64,000 nt of DNA from Delphinapterus leucas (lineage: Eukaryota; Chordata; Mammalia; Artiodactyla; Monodontidae): assembly GCF_002288925.2 (NCBI RefSeq), contig NW_022098026.1:21453432-21517431 (forward strand), read 5' to 3'. The notes under the pieces are model-generated. The model searched no databases. It was given only the letters and a program-made list of their open reading frames with translations, and was not told the origin of the DNA. Of the stretch, positions 23,045 to 35,276 are shown piece after piece. Position numbers and translations under genes: made by a program. The number at the start of each line of letters is the position of its first letter. Position 1 is the first letter of the stretch.

Positions 23045-23285
23045 TTATTTTCCACTGTGGGCTAGTTACTTAGTCTCCCCGGGCCTCAGCTTACTATTCT
23101 GTGATCTTGGGCAGGCTACTCAATGTCTCTGAGCCTCAGTTTCCTCATCTGTAAAACAGGGGTAATGATAATACCTCCCACATAGGGGTGCTGTGAGGAT
23201 TGAACGGATTAATCCACATAAAGTGTTTAGAAAGTATCTACTTCACAAGACGTACTCAAGTGGTAGGTGATGTTACCTCTTAATT
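23045..23285 (+). mobile_element. MIR SINE remnant, partly duplicated head
   Basis: 'gtgatcttgggcaggctact', 'gtctctgagcctcagtttcc', 'tcatctgtaaaacaggggta', 'gtgctgtgaggattgaacgg' make a clear plus-strand MIR. A second partial core, 'ctagttacttagtctccccg' with 'ggcctcagctt', precedes it at 23065-23092, so two MIR pieces or a short duplication are juxtaposed. Confidence 0.8.
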
Positions 23286-24384
23286 CCTTTCAAGGCTGAA
23301 AGTGGAAGGGTCTCTGATTTCGTGGGGCTGTCTAACAGTTTCAATGAGAAACAAAGATTAACTTGGGGACAAGTCACTTCTCAACCTGGGGGCAGGTGGC
23401 GTCCCTCTGTGGCTCGCTTGAGTGGCCCTTGCTCTGCACACTGACAGCTTTCCTTTCCCTTCCTCTCTGGGGCAGCTGTTAGGTGGACACACTGGTTGTG
23501 AGTCACAGTGGGGCCGCAGAAGCTGTGTGTCGAAGGGTACATTCAACTTGTGCGGTTACTTGGGGGATCTGTGGCTGGACCTCAATGCTGGGCAGACTGG
23601 GAAGAGGAGGCAGCCACGGAGAGCAAGGGACAGGCAACAGGGATGGAGACAAGATGGAGATATAGATCTGACAGATAATTTTAATTATTCTATATGTCTT
23701 ATAGCATAGTACAAAAAAGTCTCTATTTGGAAGGGATCAAAGAAAAGCCAAATCTCTTCATTTAAAAAAAAACCAAAAACAAAAAACAGTGTCGATTCAA
23801 ATTCATGATTTCAAACTAGAGAATGACCCAGACTCCCACAACTTAGTTTCCCATTTTCCGGCTGTATTTATACAGAAGCCAGAGAAAATCTATCTTAATT
23901 AACTTTTCTTGCACCTAAATCTTCTTTCAGTGAGGGAGAGAAGAGCTAGGAAGGACTTTAAGTAACCAACTAAAGGGCAGTCTTTGATTTTTTTCTGCCG
24001 TTGGGTCTATGTCTTTGTTTTCCTGGGAATAAAATGTCTTTTGGGCACTGAACAGAGAACAACTTGGATACCTCTCTTCATCTTTATAGTCTCAGAGAGG
24101 CAGCTCTACCATAAAGTTGCGATTCCTAGGTCTGAACATTTCAGAAGCAGCTATGTTTTAATTTTTATTTCTTTTGCTTGAAGTAGATCCTAGAAAAGTT
24201 CACTCTTTCAATCAGTTTTTCATTTGACTTAAAGCTAGGCTCCACTTTGAGGTATCTCTTTTGCCTTTATTGTTCAGGCGTGGATGGGAATGCAGTCCCA
24301 CAAATTCTGCTGTTAATCAACTGTTACCCACAAGTAGGTACTCCAGGTGCCACATGTACCCTTCCTCCTCTAACCAGAAAGCAT
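23286..24384. other. unassigned sequence
   Basis: Overlapping frames at 23358-23709 lack domains. An A-rich simple stretch lies at 23763-23788. Nothing else is seen. Confidence 0.4.
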
Positions 24385-24442
24385 GCACCTGCATACTCCT
24401 CATCCAGCACACGGCAGGCACTTCATAAATGTGCCTGAATGA
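24385..24442 (+). mobile_element. L2 3' terminus fragment
   Basis: 'cacggcaggcacttcataaa' then 'tgcctgaatgag' resembles the last ~50 bp of L2. Confidence 0.4.
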
Positions 24443-26514
24443 GACCATTTAAAAAGCGAGTCTCACTCTTTAAAAGAAGAAGACAGCATAGCATGACTTT
24501 CAGTGCTGCGTGTCAAAGGAACTTTTAAGAAATTCTATTAGCTAAACCAACCGTGGTGACTTCCTGTCAGAGCAGGAGGCAAGAGGCATTTCCCAGCATT
24601 GACAACAAATTTGGTTTGGTCAGACTGCTTATACGGTGCCCTGACGAAGTGAGCGATAAAACAGTGTGTAACATTTCTACCTCAACCAGAGCAGGATCCT
24701 AGCTGTCAGGTGTTAGAAACAGACTCTGTCAGTGAGAAGTTAATAAGTTTAAGATGGTTCAAAAGGGCTTCTTCAAGGGCTTTAACATGCCTTAGAAACA
24801 CACTGCCATTGACCAAGAGTCAGTCTCTCCTTTCTTCTTAATCCTTAGCCCTTAACAGTTAAACTCAAGACCTAAAACACTCCATTAGCTTTCAGATGGT
24901 GATTTCAGATTTTATGTTTTTAAATCTCAGTTTCAGATTATCTTTGATGTTCAGGCCTTTCTTTTCATGCTTCATCTCCTAAGAAAATGGCCATTGAGGC
25001 TCTCAGATAGACTGTGCCCTCTCATATGGTAACGGCAAGCCTGGACCACATGGGCTATGATCTCATCCCTCATCCATCTCTTGTGATCTCACTTGCTGTC
25101 AAAGTCCAGCTTTCTGGTCCACTCTCTTCTGGCTCCTCTCATCCACTATGGAAGGACTGGAACAACTATATGCTTCTTCAACTCTCCTGGGTTCCTCAAC
25201 TCTTTTCAAGGAGCTGTTGGAACAAGTGCTCCATTGTGGACTTGATGATGGAAGTCCCTAGTGGATGTGCTCTGTCTCTTCAGTTATTATCATGGAAAGA
25301 GGGTTGTCTGGTTCAACATTTTCTGTCCATTGCCAACTCAATGGACACTCAAATGAATGTGGTCTTCCAGTTCAGCTTTGACCTTCCTATCCATTTAGGA
25401 GGGAAAAATACTCTGACCAATCCAAAGTATTAACAATTAATGTAAGCGAGTATTAGTTGAGTGTGGTATGACTGCCTTATATGGGGAGATTTTGAGATGT
25501 GTGAGGATATATCTCATAAGGTTGTTAAACAAACATGGTTCAGGTGCTTCTGTCACACTAAATATTTAATCTAATCATGCTTTTCCTTTGTTTAGAACCT
25601 ATTAGTAGCCTCCCACTGTATTTAGAGTTTAAACTTTGTGCCAACGACCCCCAGCCCTGCAAGATACGGCCTTTTTTCCTAACAGCTTTGAGGAAATGTT
25701 GAAGTATAATAACCTTCATATATTTATAATGATCTGCACATATTTAACACATACAACTCATTCAAATATTAGAGTAGAATATCAGTGCAGGGGAAACTCC
25801 ATGAATTTTGAAGTCCCCCAAATTCTTTAGAATTTATTTCTTCCTATAAAGGCAAGACAAACACAACGGTGACCTAATGGGATAAGACGTGTTTAAAATA
25901 TGTACAAGAACTCAAGGGACCTTTTTAAAAAGGCAAATAAATAAATAAAAGGAGCAGTCTGCCTAATTTGGATGGATGGTGGCCCTGACTTGGCTCACTG
26001 GAGTAAGGGAATAGACCCAGAGCTCTTGAAAAGTCTCAGGCAAAACTTGGAATGGAATTCAGAAGAAACTATGCCAGTTGGCAGGCGAAGGGCATACTTC
26101 CCCTCTTGCTTTGCTTTTGTATGGAAAGTTTGCCACTCTGACACAGCTGGTCAGACACTTCAGATAAACCATAAAATCCAACAGGATCAGGGAGAGCTGT
26201 CGGACTCGTTCGATGGCGGGACTTTACTGTAAGGCTTGGGGCCCTTCAGATTTGCTTAGAAATGTAACTGGGAGAGACTGATGAGTTTTGGAAAAGGGAT
26301 CAGTTTTATTTTGCTCTTCGCAAAGGATGTAGAAAACTGAACTTGACAGAAGGATGAGAAGCAGGAGAATGAGTAATCATCCCTACAACCACATCTAAGA
26401 AAAAGAGAAGCAAGCCACTGAAACTGACAATACCTTTTTATAGCCTCAATCCAGAATCAATACAAAAGGGCTTCATCTAATAACTTCAAGAGGATGCATT
26501 GTACTTGATGGTAA
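24443..26514. other. long unassigned stretch
   Basis: About 2 kb of unique-looking DNA. A 139-codon plus frame (25014-25433) has no recognisable domain, and an 86-codon frame (25972-26232) likewise. 25570-25670 vaguely resembles the L2 'cccactg-ttcaggataaag' region but is too diverged to call. Confidence 0.4.
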
Positions 26515-26740
26515 TCTACGTTGAATCCCTAAAGCCTCTGCTTCCCTGCTCTGTGACCTTGGGTGAGTTAGTCAACCTCTCTGAGATTTGACAGTCTCAT
26601 TTGCAAAGGCAATAAAATACAAGTGTAGGTTGTGCACGGTAGCTGTGGGGATTACATAGGTCTGTGTCAGAATGCTAGCACGGTACTAGCCAGGTAGCAG
26701 GTACTCATAAGTTATAGCCATCATTATTATTTTATTTTTA
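26515..26740 (+). mobile_element. MIR SINE remnant
   Basis: 'ctgctctgtgaccttgggtg', 'agtcaacctctctgagattt', 'gtctcatttgcaaaggcaat', 'gctgtggggattacatag', 'ggtagcaggtactcataag' are in plus-strand MIR order. Confidence 0.75.
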
Positions 26741-26799
26741 GAAGAAATACAAGCAAGTAAAGTTACTAATTTGGCCTTATGGGGCTTTGGGTTTGAAAA

Positions 26800-26945
26800 A
26801 TCGCTTCAACAAATTTGAGCACTTAGCATGATTTAGTGTGGGGAATATGGTGGGAAACAGCACAGGAAAGTCCCCTTTTCCTTCACAGAGTGACAATCCA
26901 GAGAGAAGATACAGACAACAAATAAGTAGACAAATAAACATGGTA
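26800..26945. mobile_element. old mammalian repeat fragment (unnamed)
   Basis: 'tttgagcacttagcatgatt', 'gaagatacagacaacaaata' and 'agtagacaaataaacatgg' match the ancient repeat type seen at 21500. Confidence 0.45.
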
Positions 26946-28084
26946 CTTTTAGGTAAATATTAGAGCTTTGAAGAAATCAGAGAAAGAAAACAGGGGCTAC
27001 GATATGCTTGCACTGTGCATGAGAACAATGGCTGAACCTGTGACATTTGGGGGAAGGACGTCAATCCTAAAGGCTGACGTGAGGTGTATAGATTTGGCCC
27101 AGTGAATTTATATCCCACAGTCATACACTTATGGAGTCTTAATACATCAGGTTCCAAACAAATTGGTTCATTCATTTCAAAGGGATTTATTTCAGGACCC
27201 TCATACTTCTTTTGGTCTCAGGCAAGTTAGATTACTCACGAAGTATTTTGGCAGAACCCTCAACATATGTGTATTTTTAGTACTGGGTTTGTGTGTAAGA
27301 AAAATACATATGGAGGGGCTGAATGGATAATGGGAGAGGAGAATAAAATAGCAAACTGTGTTTCTCAAGTGTCAGCTCTGTAGTTATGGAATAGAAGTTA
27401 TTGGGTGATTTATGGAGTATATGAGGCTAAAAAACAAACATAAGCACAATACCAAATTGCTCAAAGTCTCAAAAGTGAGGGTGTCAATTATCAAAGAGCT
27501 TGAGCTGACAAAGAAGAAGGGCCAGAATGGGGGATGTGGGGAGACAGAGACACTGACACAAAATGGTAAGATTTTAGGAGCATGCCCTTTTTGAATGTAA
27601 TGCCCCCAAGTAGGTTTTGAAAAAGTTTGGAAGAACTTCCCTTCCTAGGCCCAGCTGAACAATGTAGCCTCTGAGTAAAGAAGGAAATCGTGGTCTATAT
27701 CTTAGAATTTTTAGTGTGACCCTGAAAATGTGCACTATGATTTAAGAAAAGGTAAGAAGAGTTTTCAACAACAGAAATAGCTTTTAAACATGATTGTAAA
27801 ACACTTAGAGGGCTCCATACAAATGTTGGTAAAGAAGATGGCAACCTTTAATAACAGCTCCATCTCATGAAGTTCAAGTTGTTAACTGTATATACTTTAC
27901 ACGCAAAATACTTTAATATAATTTATGTCACCACTTTGAAACCTAGTCTAGGGAATATATCCCAGATTTGGTTCAGATTCTTCTTTTCTGTTATCCATAG
28001 CTGAGCCCCTGATTCAAGCTAACATCATTTATTTCTTCTGTAGACTCTTTAGCCTTAAATCTACCTTTTATTTTAGTTTACCAT
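26946..28084. other. unassigned sequence
   Basis: No gene or repeat recognised. Short frames at 26960-27175 and 27412-27594 are unsupported. Confidence 0.4.
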
Positions 28085-28265
28085 TTTTCCTTTCGCTGAA
28101 ATGTCATCTTCCCAATCTCCTTCCTGGCTTCCTTCTACCCTTCAAGGTTTAGCTCAAACGTCTCTTCTTCAGCGAGCCACTTCTTAAGCAGAATCACCCG
28201 TACCTTGATTTGGCTTCCTGGAGCATCTTATATATGTTTTTATGATCCTTTTGTTCATCATTGTC
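28085..28265 (+). mobile_element. L2 LINE fragment
   Basis: 'ttcaaggtttagctcaaacg' and 'tctcttcttcagcgagcca' match the L2 block normally reading CAGCTCAAATGTCACCTCCTC. Confidence 0.6.
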
Positions 28266-28269
28266 ACAT

Positions 28270-28495
28270 CTATCATTTATTATGTACACGCTCTGTACTG
28301 GGTACTAGGTTAAACATATTACATAAATTCCTTAATTTAACACTTGCTAGAGCCTCATGAGATAAGTATTATCATTCCAATTTACTGATGAGGTTAAGTA
28401 ACTTGCTTCATTTCATCCAGCTAATAAGAGATGGCAGCAAGATTTGAACTTAGTCTTCTTTTTCTAGAGTCCATGCTTTTGAGTACATGCTGTGT
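28270..28495 (-). mobile_element. MIR SINE remnant
   Basis: 'tactgggtactaggttaaac', 'ctcatgagataagtattatc', 'atgaggttaagtaacttgct', 'gatttgaacttagtcttc', 'agtccatgcttttgagtac' give a nearly complete minus-strand MIR. Confidence 0.75.
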
Positions 28496-28864
28496 GGCTT
28501 TCATCCCAAGTTCCTTGCTTTTGCTGGTGCTGTAGTTTCTGTTCATATCTGTTTCCCTACCTAGATGACAAGCATGTACAAGTCATACCTAATTTGGATG
28601 GATGGGTGAATTACAGGACTACCAAGTTCATCCTTTGGTTCTGTCCATGTTCCAGTAGACAGAAGTATCAGAGGAGTCAAGGTTGATTACTGAGAGGTCA
28701 CTTGAAGGAAAATGCCATAGACAGAGCTGGTAGCAAGAATTAAGGGTCAGAGATGAAGAAGCCATTTAGGGCAATGGAACTTATATAGAAAGCAATGAAA
28801 AAGCAAGCTCTTGTTCAGGGCAAAATTTAACCGGATACAAGGTTTAATTAGACACACAAAAGAA
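28496..28864. other. unassigned sequence
   Basis: No gene or repeat recognised between the MIR and the CHR SINE. Confidence 0.4.
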
Positions 28865-28873
28865 AGGACATTC

Positions 28874-29079
28874 TTTTTTTTTTTTTTGCGGTACGCGGGC
28901 CTCTCACTCTTGTGGCCTCTCCGGTTGCGGAGCACAGGCTCCGGACGTGCAGGCTCAGCGGCCATGGCTCACGGGCCCAGCCGCTCCGCGGCAGGTGGGA
29001 TCTTCCCGGACTGGGGCACGAACCCGCGTCCCCTGCATCGGCAGGCTGACTCTCAACCACTGCGCCACCAGGGAAGCCC
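28874..29079 (-). mobile_element. CHR-type tRNA-Glu SINE (cetacean short form)
   Basis: The reverse complement carries the GGGCTTCCCTGGTGGCGCAG head and CHR body with a long T run (A-tail) on the left. The target-site duplication 'aggacattc' plus following Ts occurs at 28865 onward and at 29080-29094. Embedded frames (28811-29155, 28848-29120) are SINE translations. Confidence 0.95.
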
Positions 29080-29094
29080 AGGACATTCTTTTTT

Positions 29095-29754
29095 ACTTGG
29101 TATCCATAGTGCCCGGCCAACTGTGATAAACTTTTTTGATTTCCTGATTATATAAACTTAAAAAAAAGTCTATACTCTCCAATCATATCAATTCCTTCTC
29201 ATTTAGGACTTGTACACATTTATAATTCTTATTGTCTTGTATTGTTTAAGAGTTCACACTCCTTGCTTGGCTTAGATCTCTTCAAGAACAGTGCATGTAT
29301 CTTACTCATCTTTGTGGTCCAATGTCTAGAATCACAATTACTGAACTACAAAAGGCAGGCCAGTGCACAAATAAAACTGAAACAAGGAAGAACATTTTCT
29401 ACAACATTTGTGAATTGATTTGACTATATACCCAAATTCTTGATTTCTACAGACAAAACACACAGTGCTTTTCTAGAGACATAAGGATTCATTCAACACC
29501 AGATAAATGCAGACAAATCACAGAGAATTTCAGAGACAGTAGATCATAACTATGCTTCCCCTCTTCCTCCATTCTTCTGGAATGGTAGAAATACAAATCC
29601 TTTCACAGCTTACCATCAAGGCCTTGAAATATTTAGAAGGTAATATTTACTGGAGAATTAGGCAAAATGGGCAAGTTTTCATCCCTGAAATAAGTTTTCT
29701 TACTACTAAAAACAGCATCTGGTGATTGAGAGAACAATCGATCATTTATTTGTG
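29095..29754. other. unassigned sequence with a possible L2 trace
   Basis: Around 29255-29345, 'agttcacactccttgcttgg' and 'tttgtggtccaatgtctag' loosely resemble L2. The rest is unassigned. Confidence 0.35.
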
Positions 29755-30270
29755 GATTGCTTCATTCATGCAATGAACATACATTAAATGCCTTTTGCAT
29801 GTGAAGCTTTAAGCTAGCTACTAGGGATCTAGCAATGAGCCCAAAGAGAGGTGGTCACCGCTCTCTTGCTGTTTATTTTCAAGTGAGGGAGACAGTCATC
29901 AAGCAATTTAAAAAGAACAAAAATTGCTCCTATGATTACTGCTACAAAGAGAGATGTACGGGGCAATGAGAGCAAATAGGGGAACGAGAGGCATGGTCTA
30001 AGCCCAGTGTGGAGACGTGGGGACAGAGCTATCTTGTTGGGTGTAAGACCACATTAGGGATTCTGGTATTTATCCCAAGAGCAATGGGAGGGTTTTAAAG
30101 CCCTAAGCTAATGTAATTAGTTTGTGCTTTCAATAGACCACTTTGCTTATAGTGTGGATAATGGGATGGAGCAGGCAAGAGAGGACGTAAAGACACCGAT
30201 TACACGGTTATTACATTGGGCTTAGTGAGAGTAGATAGTAACATGGACCAGGTTTAGGGTCTCTGGACGC
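29755..30270. mobile_element. old mammalian repeat (unnamed), long copy
   Basis: 'gctactagggatctagcaat', 'gtgagggagacagtcatcaa', 'tggtatttatcccaagagca' and 'atgggagggttttaaagccc' match the same ancient repeat as at 11225-12130, in the same order. Confidence 0.55.
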
Positions 30271-31399
30271 TGAAAACAAATTAGTTTCACTGCTCTGACT
30301 TCAAAGAGAAACCAATGAGTTTAGCTAAACCTACTGGGGCTACTTGTTAGCAGGTGGAGGGAAACGATAGCTGCACCACTTGGAAGAAAAATATCACCTG
30401 TTTTCTTCTAGTTCAGATACTTGAACTTAAACATTTGACCTAATCAAGATTCTTTAGCTTGAGGAAAGAAGTGGATATTTGAGATAATCGGGGACCAAAA
30501 TATGTGATCACAAAGGTACGGGTTTAGAACTTGATTTCTTTCTACCTTCAGCTGTAGTTTATTCACAATTCTTCATTGAAAAGAGTAATACTCCCCACAC
30601 CCACACCCCCCAAAAAAAGGGTTTTAAGACAGTTAACAGATTAAATTAACCCATTTACTCGTTCATTAAAAAAAGTTTTTTTTACACCTGAACTCTGCAC
30701 AAGGCACAGAATTAAACCATGATTTGACCAGGGGCAGGGTCTTATTTGATCTTTGCATCCCCAGTGCCTGCTTTTTTAAACTGAATGCATAACGAGAAGA
30801 AAGAAAACCTCACTAACTGCAGAGGGACTTCAGATTAGTGGGAAAAAAAAAGAAAAAGTAAAAGGACTTAATACCTTAATGCTACACGGGAATGGGAAAC
30901 TTTAGGTGGACTTTGAATGTTTTCTATTTCAATTTCCAATCTGACTGTCTGATTTGTAATTTACATTTGTTTATAGTTGTCTTTATGCCAAGACTGGCTT
31001 CTTTCCATCTGTATGTACAAATGTAATAAATTAAATAGTTATTGGTGCTGTGGTTATCTATGGTATTTCCAGAGGTCTTTAGTGTGACCATGAAAATAAA
31101 CACTGAACTTTTTCTAAAAATTCTTGCACACTGAGAATTGGATGGTGGATCCCAGGGAAACCTGATACACCAGACTTGTCTTTTCTCCTCTGCCGGTTTT
31201 GATTGCACAGGGCGGCACTGCTTGGGGGAAACAGTGGGAGTCCGGGTCATCAACACATATTTTCTGAGTCTAGAGAGCTGGGTGTGCAAGGAAATGAGGG
31301 CTCGTAAAGATGCCTATAAAGAGGAAGGGATGACACTGATTAATGTGTACTGGCCAGAATCAATGCTATGAGCCTAGTGGCTCTGGGGAGCTATTCACA
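30271..31399. other. unassigned sequence
   Basis: No gene supported. A 121-codon minus frame (30924-31289) and a 77-codon plus frame (31138-31371) overlap and lack domains. An A-rich run lies at 30842-30857. Confidence 0.4.
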
Positions 31400-31510
31400 A
31401 GGGCGGTGCATGTTTTCTTCTGCTTTATAGCTACTGGAAGGCCAAGGTAACTGACTCAAGGTCACAGAGAAAGTAAATCAAGGTTCAAGCTAGTCCTAGA
31501 CCCATGAGCG
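31400..31510 (-). mobile_element. MIR remnant (weak)
   Basis: 'ggtaactgactcaaggtcac' and 'gtaaatcaaggttcaagcta' recall the minus-strand MIR core. Very diverged. Confidence 0.4.
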
Positions 31511-31764
31511 CCAAACTACTCTTTTCTCTTTATTGGTAAAGCTCTATCCTGAATCACCTTCCTCCTGAAGATCTGCTCCTCTCCTGGGTTAACTCCCTCA
31601 GTTAGAGGCACTATCATTCATCCTGCTGGCCAAGCCAAACCCCCTTGTGCTCAATCTCAAAAGCTTTCAGCCTCAGGCAGGTGTCAAAGATACATGAAGT
31701 GGACAAAGTAAGGCAAATGCGTATAGAGAGCCTTTGAACAACTGCAGGCCATCAAATATAAATT

Positions 31765-32190
31765 AAAAAACACATGCGAGTCTGAACTGCTAGCGGGGTC
31801 TTAGAGTCATCCTCAACTTCTCCTTTCTCCCTCAGCCACACATCTTAAAGTTTACTCTGCCCAAGTGAGCCTACCTTTAACATGACAATTACATCTTGCT
31901 ACTTTTCTCTCTTCCTAGAGTCACTGCTCTGGTTCAGTGTCTCATCTTCTCTCTCGTCCTACCTGACCTCCCTGACGCCAGTTTAGCTGCTCTACTCTCC
32001 CTGTATCTTTCCACTGCATTGTCAACAAAGTCATCCCTTTAAAGTCCAAATGTGACTGTGTTATCCCACTGCTTATGAACTTTGATAGTTTCCCACTACC
32101 CATGGGGTAAGATGAACCTCAGCATGGCTAAACCAACCTAATTTTGAGATGAGAGCAGCCTCATCTTTTCCCATTCCTCCTCTCTTGTCC
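31765..32190 (+). mobile_element. L2/CR1-like LINE remnant
   Basis: 'aaagtccaaatgtgactgtg', 'atcccactgcttatgaac' and 'tttcccactacccatggggt' lie in the order of an L2-clade 3' region. The family is uncertain. Confidence 0.4.
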
Positions 32191-33074
32191 TCCACTCCAA
32201 AATATCAGACTATGTGCTAGTCTCTAAATATGCCCCACAGAGCATCCCTCATGTATGTGGGGTATGAACTCCTGGAAATGGAAATGCCTGAACCAACTGT
32301 ATGTTTCAGCACATACATTTCAGCATGGTCTCCCCAGAGAGGTATGTCTGGTAGCATACACTGGCAATGGCTCCTCAGATTTTCTCAAATCCTCTAAAGT
32401 CATGACAGCTTTCTGGTCATAGCTTCTTCTAGGTCACGGGCCACACAACTGTCAGTCAATCGTTCCAAGCTGCAGCTATACTACGATTGGCCTCATGCCA
32501 TTGAAGGGATGGATGATCTTTATTGTCTGTGCCCTTGACTACTTCATGAAGTGACTCAAGAAGCAAAGCTCACTTTTTTTTTTTTTTTTAAACATGGAAC
32601 ACGGTACTCTTCCTTTGTCTTCGTGGGACTTATAATCCAGGACTGATGCTGGCAAGTCTTTCACCAATCGTTATGGGTAAAACCTGTTTCCTAGAATGCA
32701 ACATCGATGGCAGAAGGAAAGGTCACGGAAGAGAAAACCCAACACATCAAATGAGAAGAGTGTGGTAAGGTGTTCGCTGGCTGAGAACTACACTCGTCAC
32801 GGGTTTATAGCACAGTTGACTGAATATATAATATCTGCTTAGTGTATGTGTCTATCTACCTACCCGTCTGTCCATCCATCCATATATGTGTATATGTATA
32901 TTTTTGAAGAAAATTCTTTAGAAAGAGTGTTGCAAAGGACTGCATGAACGGGGATACGCACGTGCACTTGGGCGTGCCATTCCCCCAGCCTTGGGGGCAC
33001 TCTTCTCTTCTCTCCACTTGGTGAATTCCTACTCCTGTTTTAGGCCCTGTTTAATTGTCACCTAGACCCTTACT
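32191..33074. other. unassigned sequence with T16 and TCTA/TCCA tracts
   Basis: A T16 run lies at 32574-32589 and a degenerate 'ctatctacctaccc...ccatccatcc' tract at 32850-32883. No gene recognised. Confidence 0.5.
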
Positions 33075-33077
33075 ATT

Positions 33078-33215
33078 CATGGACCAGCAGCACTGGCCTC
33101 TCCTTGGAGCCGGTTGTAAATGCAGAATTTCAGACCCCATCCCAGATCCACTGAATCAGTATTTGCATTTTAACGATATCTCAGTAAAGCTTGAGAAGCA
33201 ATGGCCTAGTCTTCC
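33078..33215 (-). mobile_element. MER20-type hAT-Charlie remnant
   Basis: 'gaccagcagcactggcctc', 'ttgtaaatgcagaatttcag', 'accccatcccagatccactg' and 'aagcttgagaagcaatgg' follow a reverse-oriented MER20, internally shortened. It is a non-autonomous DNA transposon fossil with no coding capacity. Confidence 0.7.
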
Positions 33216-33329
33216 CTGCCAAATACACTTGGCATTTAGTATTTATCGCACTGAATCATGATTTGTTGCTTATATGAACCTGTAACAGGAGAAGGTCCTT
33301 GATGATGTTTCCCGAAACATGTCAAGACT

Positions 33330-33770
33330 AATTAATGCAGAGGTCTGCTATTTATTATGACATCTGTAATAATACACTCTAGATTAGCTGACCCAATTTC
33401 TTCTCCCCTTCAGAGGTTTAAAAGCTAAAATCCTGATTTTCTAGCTTCCCTTACAGCCAAATATGGCCATACAACAGGGCTGCTAATGAGATGTAAGTAG
33501 AAGTTTGCTTTCTCTTCTTTTGCCTGAAACACGGATACAACATTGGAGGTACAGCTCTGTTGCTGCCATGAGACCAAACAGCTCAAGCCAAGGATGGTAG
33601 ACCAAGAAGACAGAGAAGTCTGGATTCTTGAGGGCATCCTTCTGACCCCAAACTGCTTCTCTGTAGGCTCCTTATGTGAGAGAAGAATGCACCTTTATGT
33701 GTTTAAATGACTTCAGTCAGTTGGCTATTAATCGAGCTGAATGCATTTCTGACCAGTACACTATCTAATC
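33330..33770 (+). mobile_element. LTR-like remnant (ERVL/MaLR class, uncertain)
   Basis: 'agcttcccttacagccaaat', 'atggccatacaacagggctg', 'gctcaagccaaggatggtag' and the closing 'gacttcagtcagttgg...cagtacact' resemble the order seen in old mammalian LTRs. Only the general class is suggested. Confidence 0.4.
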
Positions 33771-35086
33771 ATTCTGAGAGGCAAAATGGAATCTGCTCTC
33801 TTTACTGGTCCTTGCTGAATGTTCTCAAGGTGGAATAGAATCAGGTGTTAGAGCAATGGCTTTTTGTTGTTCCCTTCAAAAGAAAAAATCTATTTCCCTA
33901 AATAATTGATTTAGAATAACATTGACTTGCAATATTTCCCCAGTGGGAAACAGGGACATGGGGCAGCTAAAATTTACATGACTTGAAATTTTGGTGAAAA
34001 TGTACATCTTGGTCTATCGAAGAAGTTAGTTAAGGTCTCTGGTCAATATTGGAACAGAAACCTCTTCCCCTGTTCTTCTCGATACCTTGACTGTCACAAA
34101 AATGGGAGGGGGCATGCACATGAGGACTTTTAAAAAATATGGCAATTATGATTGCTTTAACAGGAGCTTTGTGAAAACATCTGTCTTTGAGTTATGTTTA
34201 TATCCAGCCGTACTGCTCTGCTCCCATGGCACGGGGATGCTTTGGGTCATTACCGCCTCTCTATATCTCTCCTATGTCAGTTAAGCACAGGCTACATTTC
34301 ACTGGGAAACACTGTGATGGCCAAAGAGAAAAACACGGTGCTGATAGCCATAATAAATGTAGTGGGATTTTGCGGCATCAGCCTGTGTGGCGTCTTGCTC
34401 CCCACACTACCCCGTAAACTCTGGGTGGTATTTTGCCCCCATTGCATGGCTCTATCTTTGTCAGAATCTGGCAGCTGCTTCATGGCCCATGACTGTCGAA
34501 ACTACCCTCAGGATCGATTAGTCCTGGAAAAGTTATGTGTCTATTTCTTGGTACATCTGGCCTCTGACCCACAATCTGGTGTCTCCCGGAGTCTAGCAGA
34601 TTATCCTTTGTTATCCTGTAGTTGGGCCCCATCCTACCTGGAAGAGCCACATTCTCAGACTGTCCCAGATGGGTGCGCTATTTACGAATACCGAGAAAGG
34701 ACACAGGCACAGCAGCTCAAAGGCATGATAAACATGTCTGAGGTCATCGCCTGAAGCACATTCTTTTTGAACACCCTCAACACGGAAACCTTGGTCCTCT
34801 GAGGCTGAATTTGAGTTTGAGAACCTGACAAAAGACATTTAGAGATCGGCCTGGTAATCTAGCTGCATGATGTGGCTTTCTGTAAAAAAAACCATCCAAA
34901 TAAGGAAACAGACAAACAAGATCCACTCTGATCCTAGTCTCCGAAGGTACTTTCCAAAGAGAAGGGTTCATCTGCCTAAAGAATGAAGTATGGCTGGAGC
35001 AAGTGCTCATCGGAAGCCAGACGACCATGTTCCTGATATGGGACATTGTGCTGTCTTCCTTAGATAATCAGCTTCATTTCTTAGTC
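33771..35086. other. unassigned region containing a 186-codon open frame
   Basis: The longest non-L1 frame in the window, 34194-34754 plus (186 codons), lies here. Its translation has one hydrophobic stretch (about residues 50-72) but no domain I recognise. A second plus frame (34187-34417) and minus frames (34292-34483, 34611-34838) overlap it. There is no nearby CpG-rich promoter. It is recorded as an open frame only, not as a gene. Confidence 0.3.
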
Positions 35087-35276
35087 CATTGGTTCTCAAA
35101 CTTCGGTCTGCGTTAGACTCGCCTGAGGGGTTTTGTAAAGCTCAGGTAGCTGGGTCCTGCCCTCAGGGTTTCTAATTCAGCCGGGTTTGGTGATAGGACT
35201 TGATAATTTGCATTTCTAATAAACGCCCTGGTGACGCTGATGCTGCTGTTCCAGGACCACACTCGGGGGACCACTG
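35087..35276 (+). mobile_element. MER20-type hAT-Charlie transposon
   Basis: Nearly full length at 190 bp. Starts 'cattggttctcaaacttcgg', contains 'gataatttgcatttctaata', and ends 'tgatgctgctgttccaggac' plus a terminal GGGGACCACTG. The ends are decayed inverted repeats. Flanking 8-mers (35079-35086 and 35277-35284) agree at five of eight positions, as expected of an old hAT target duplication. Confidence 0.8.
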
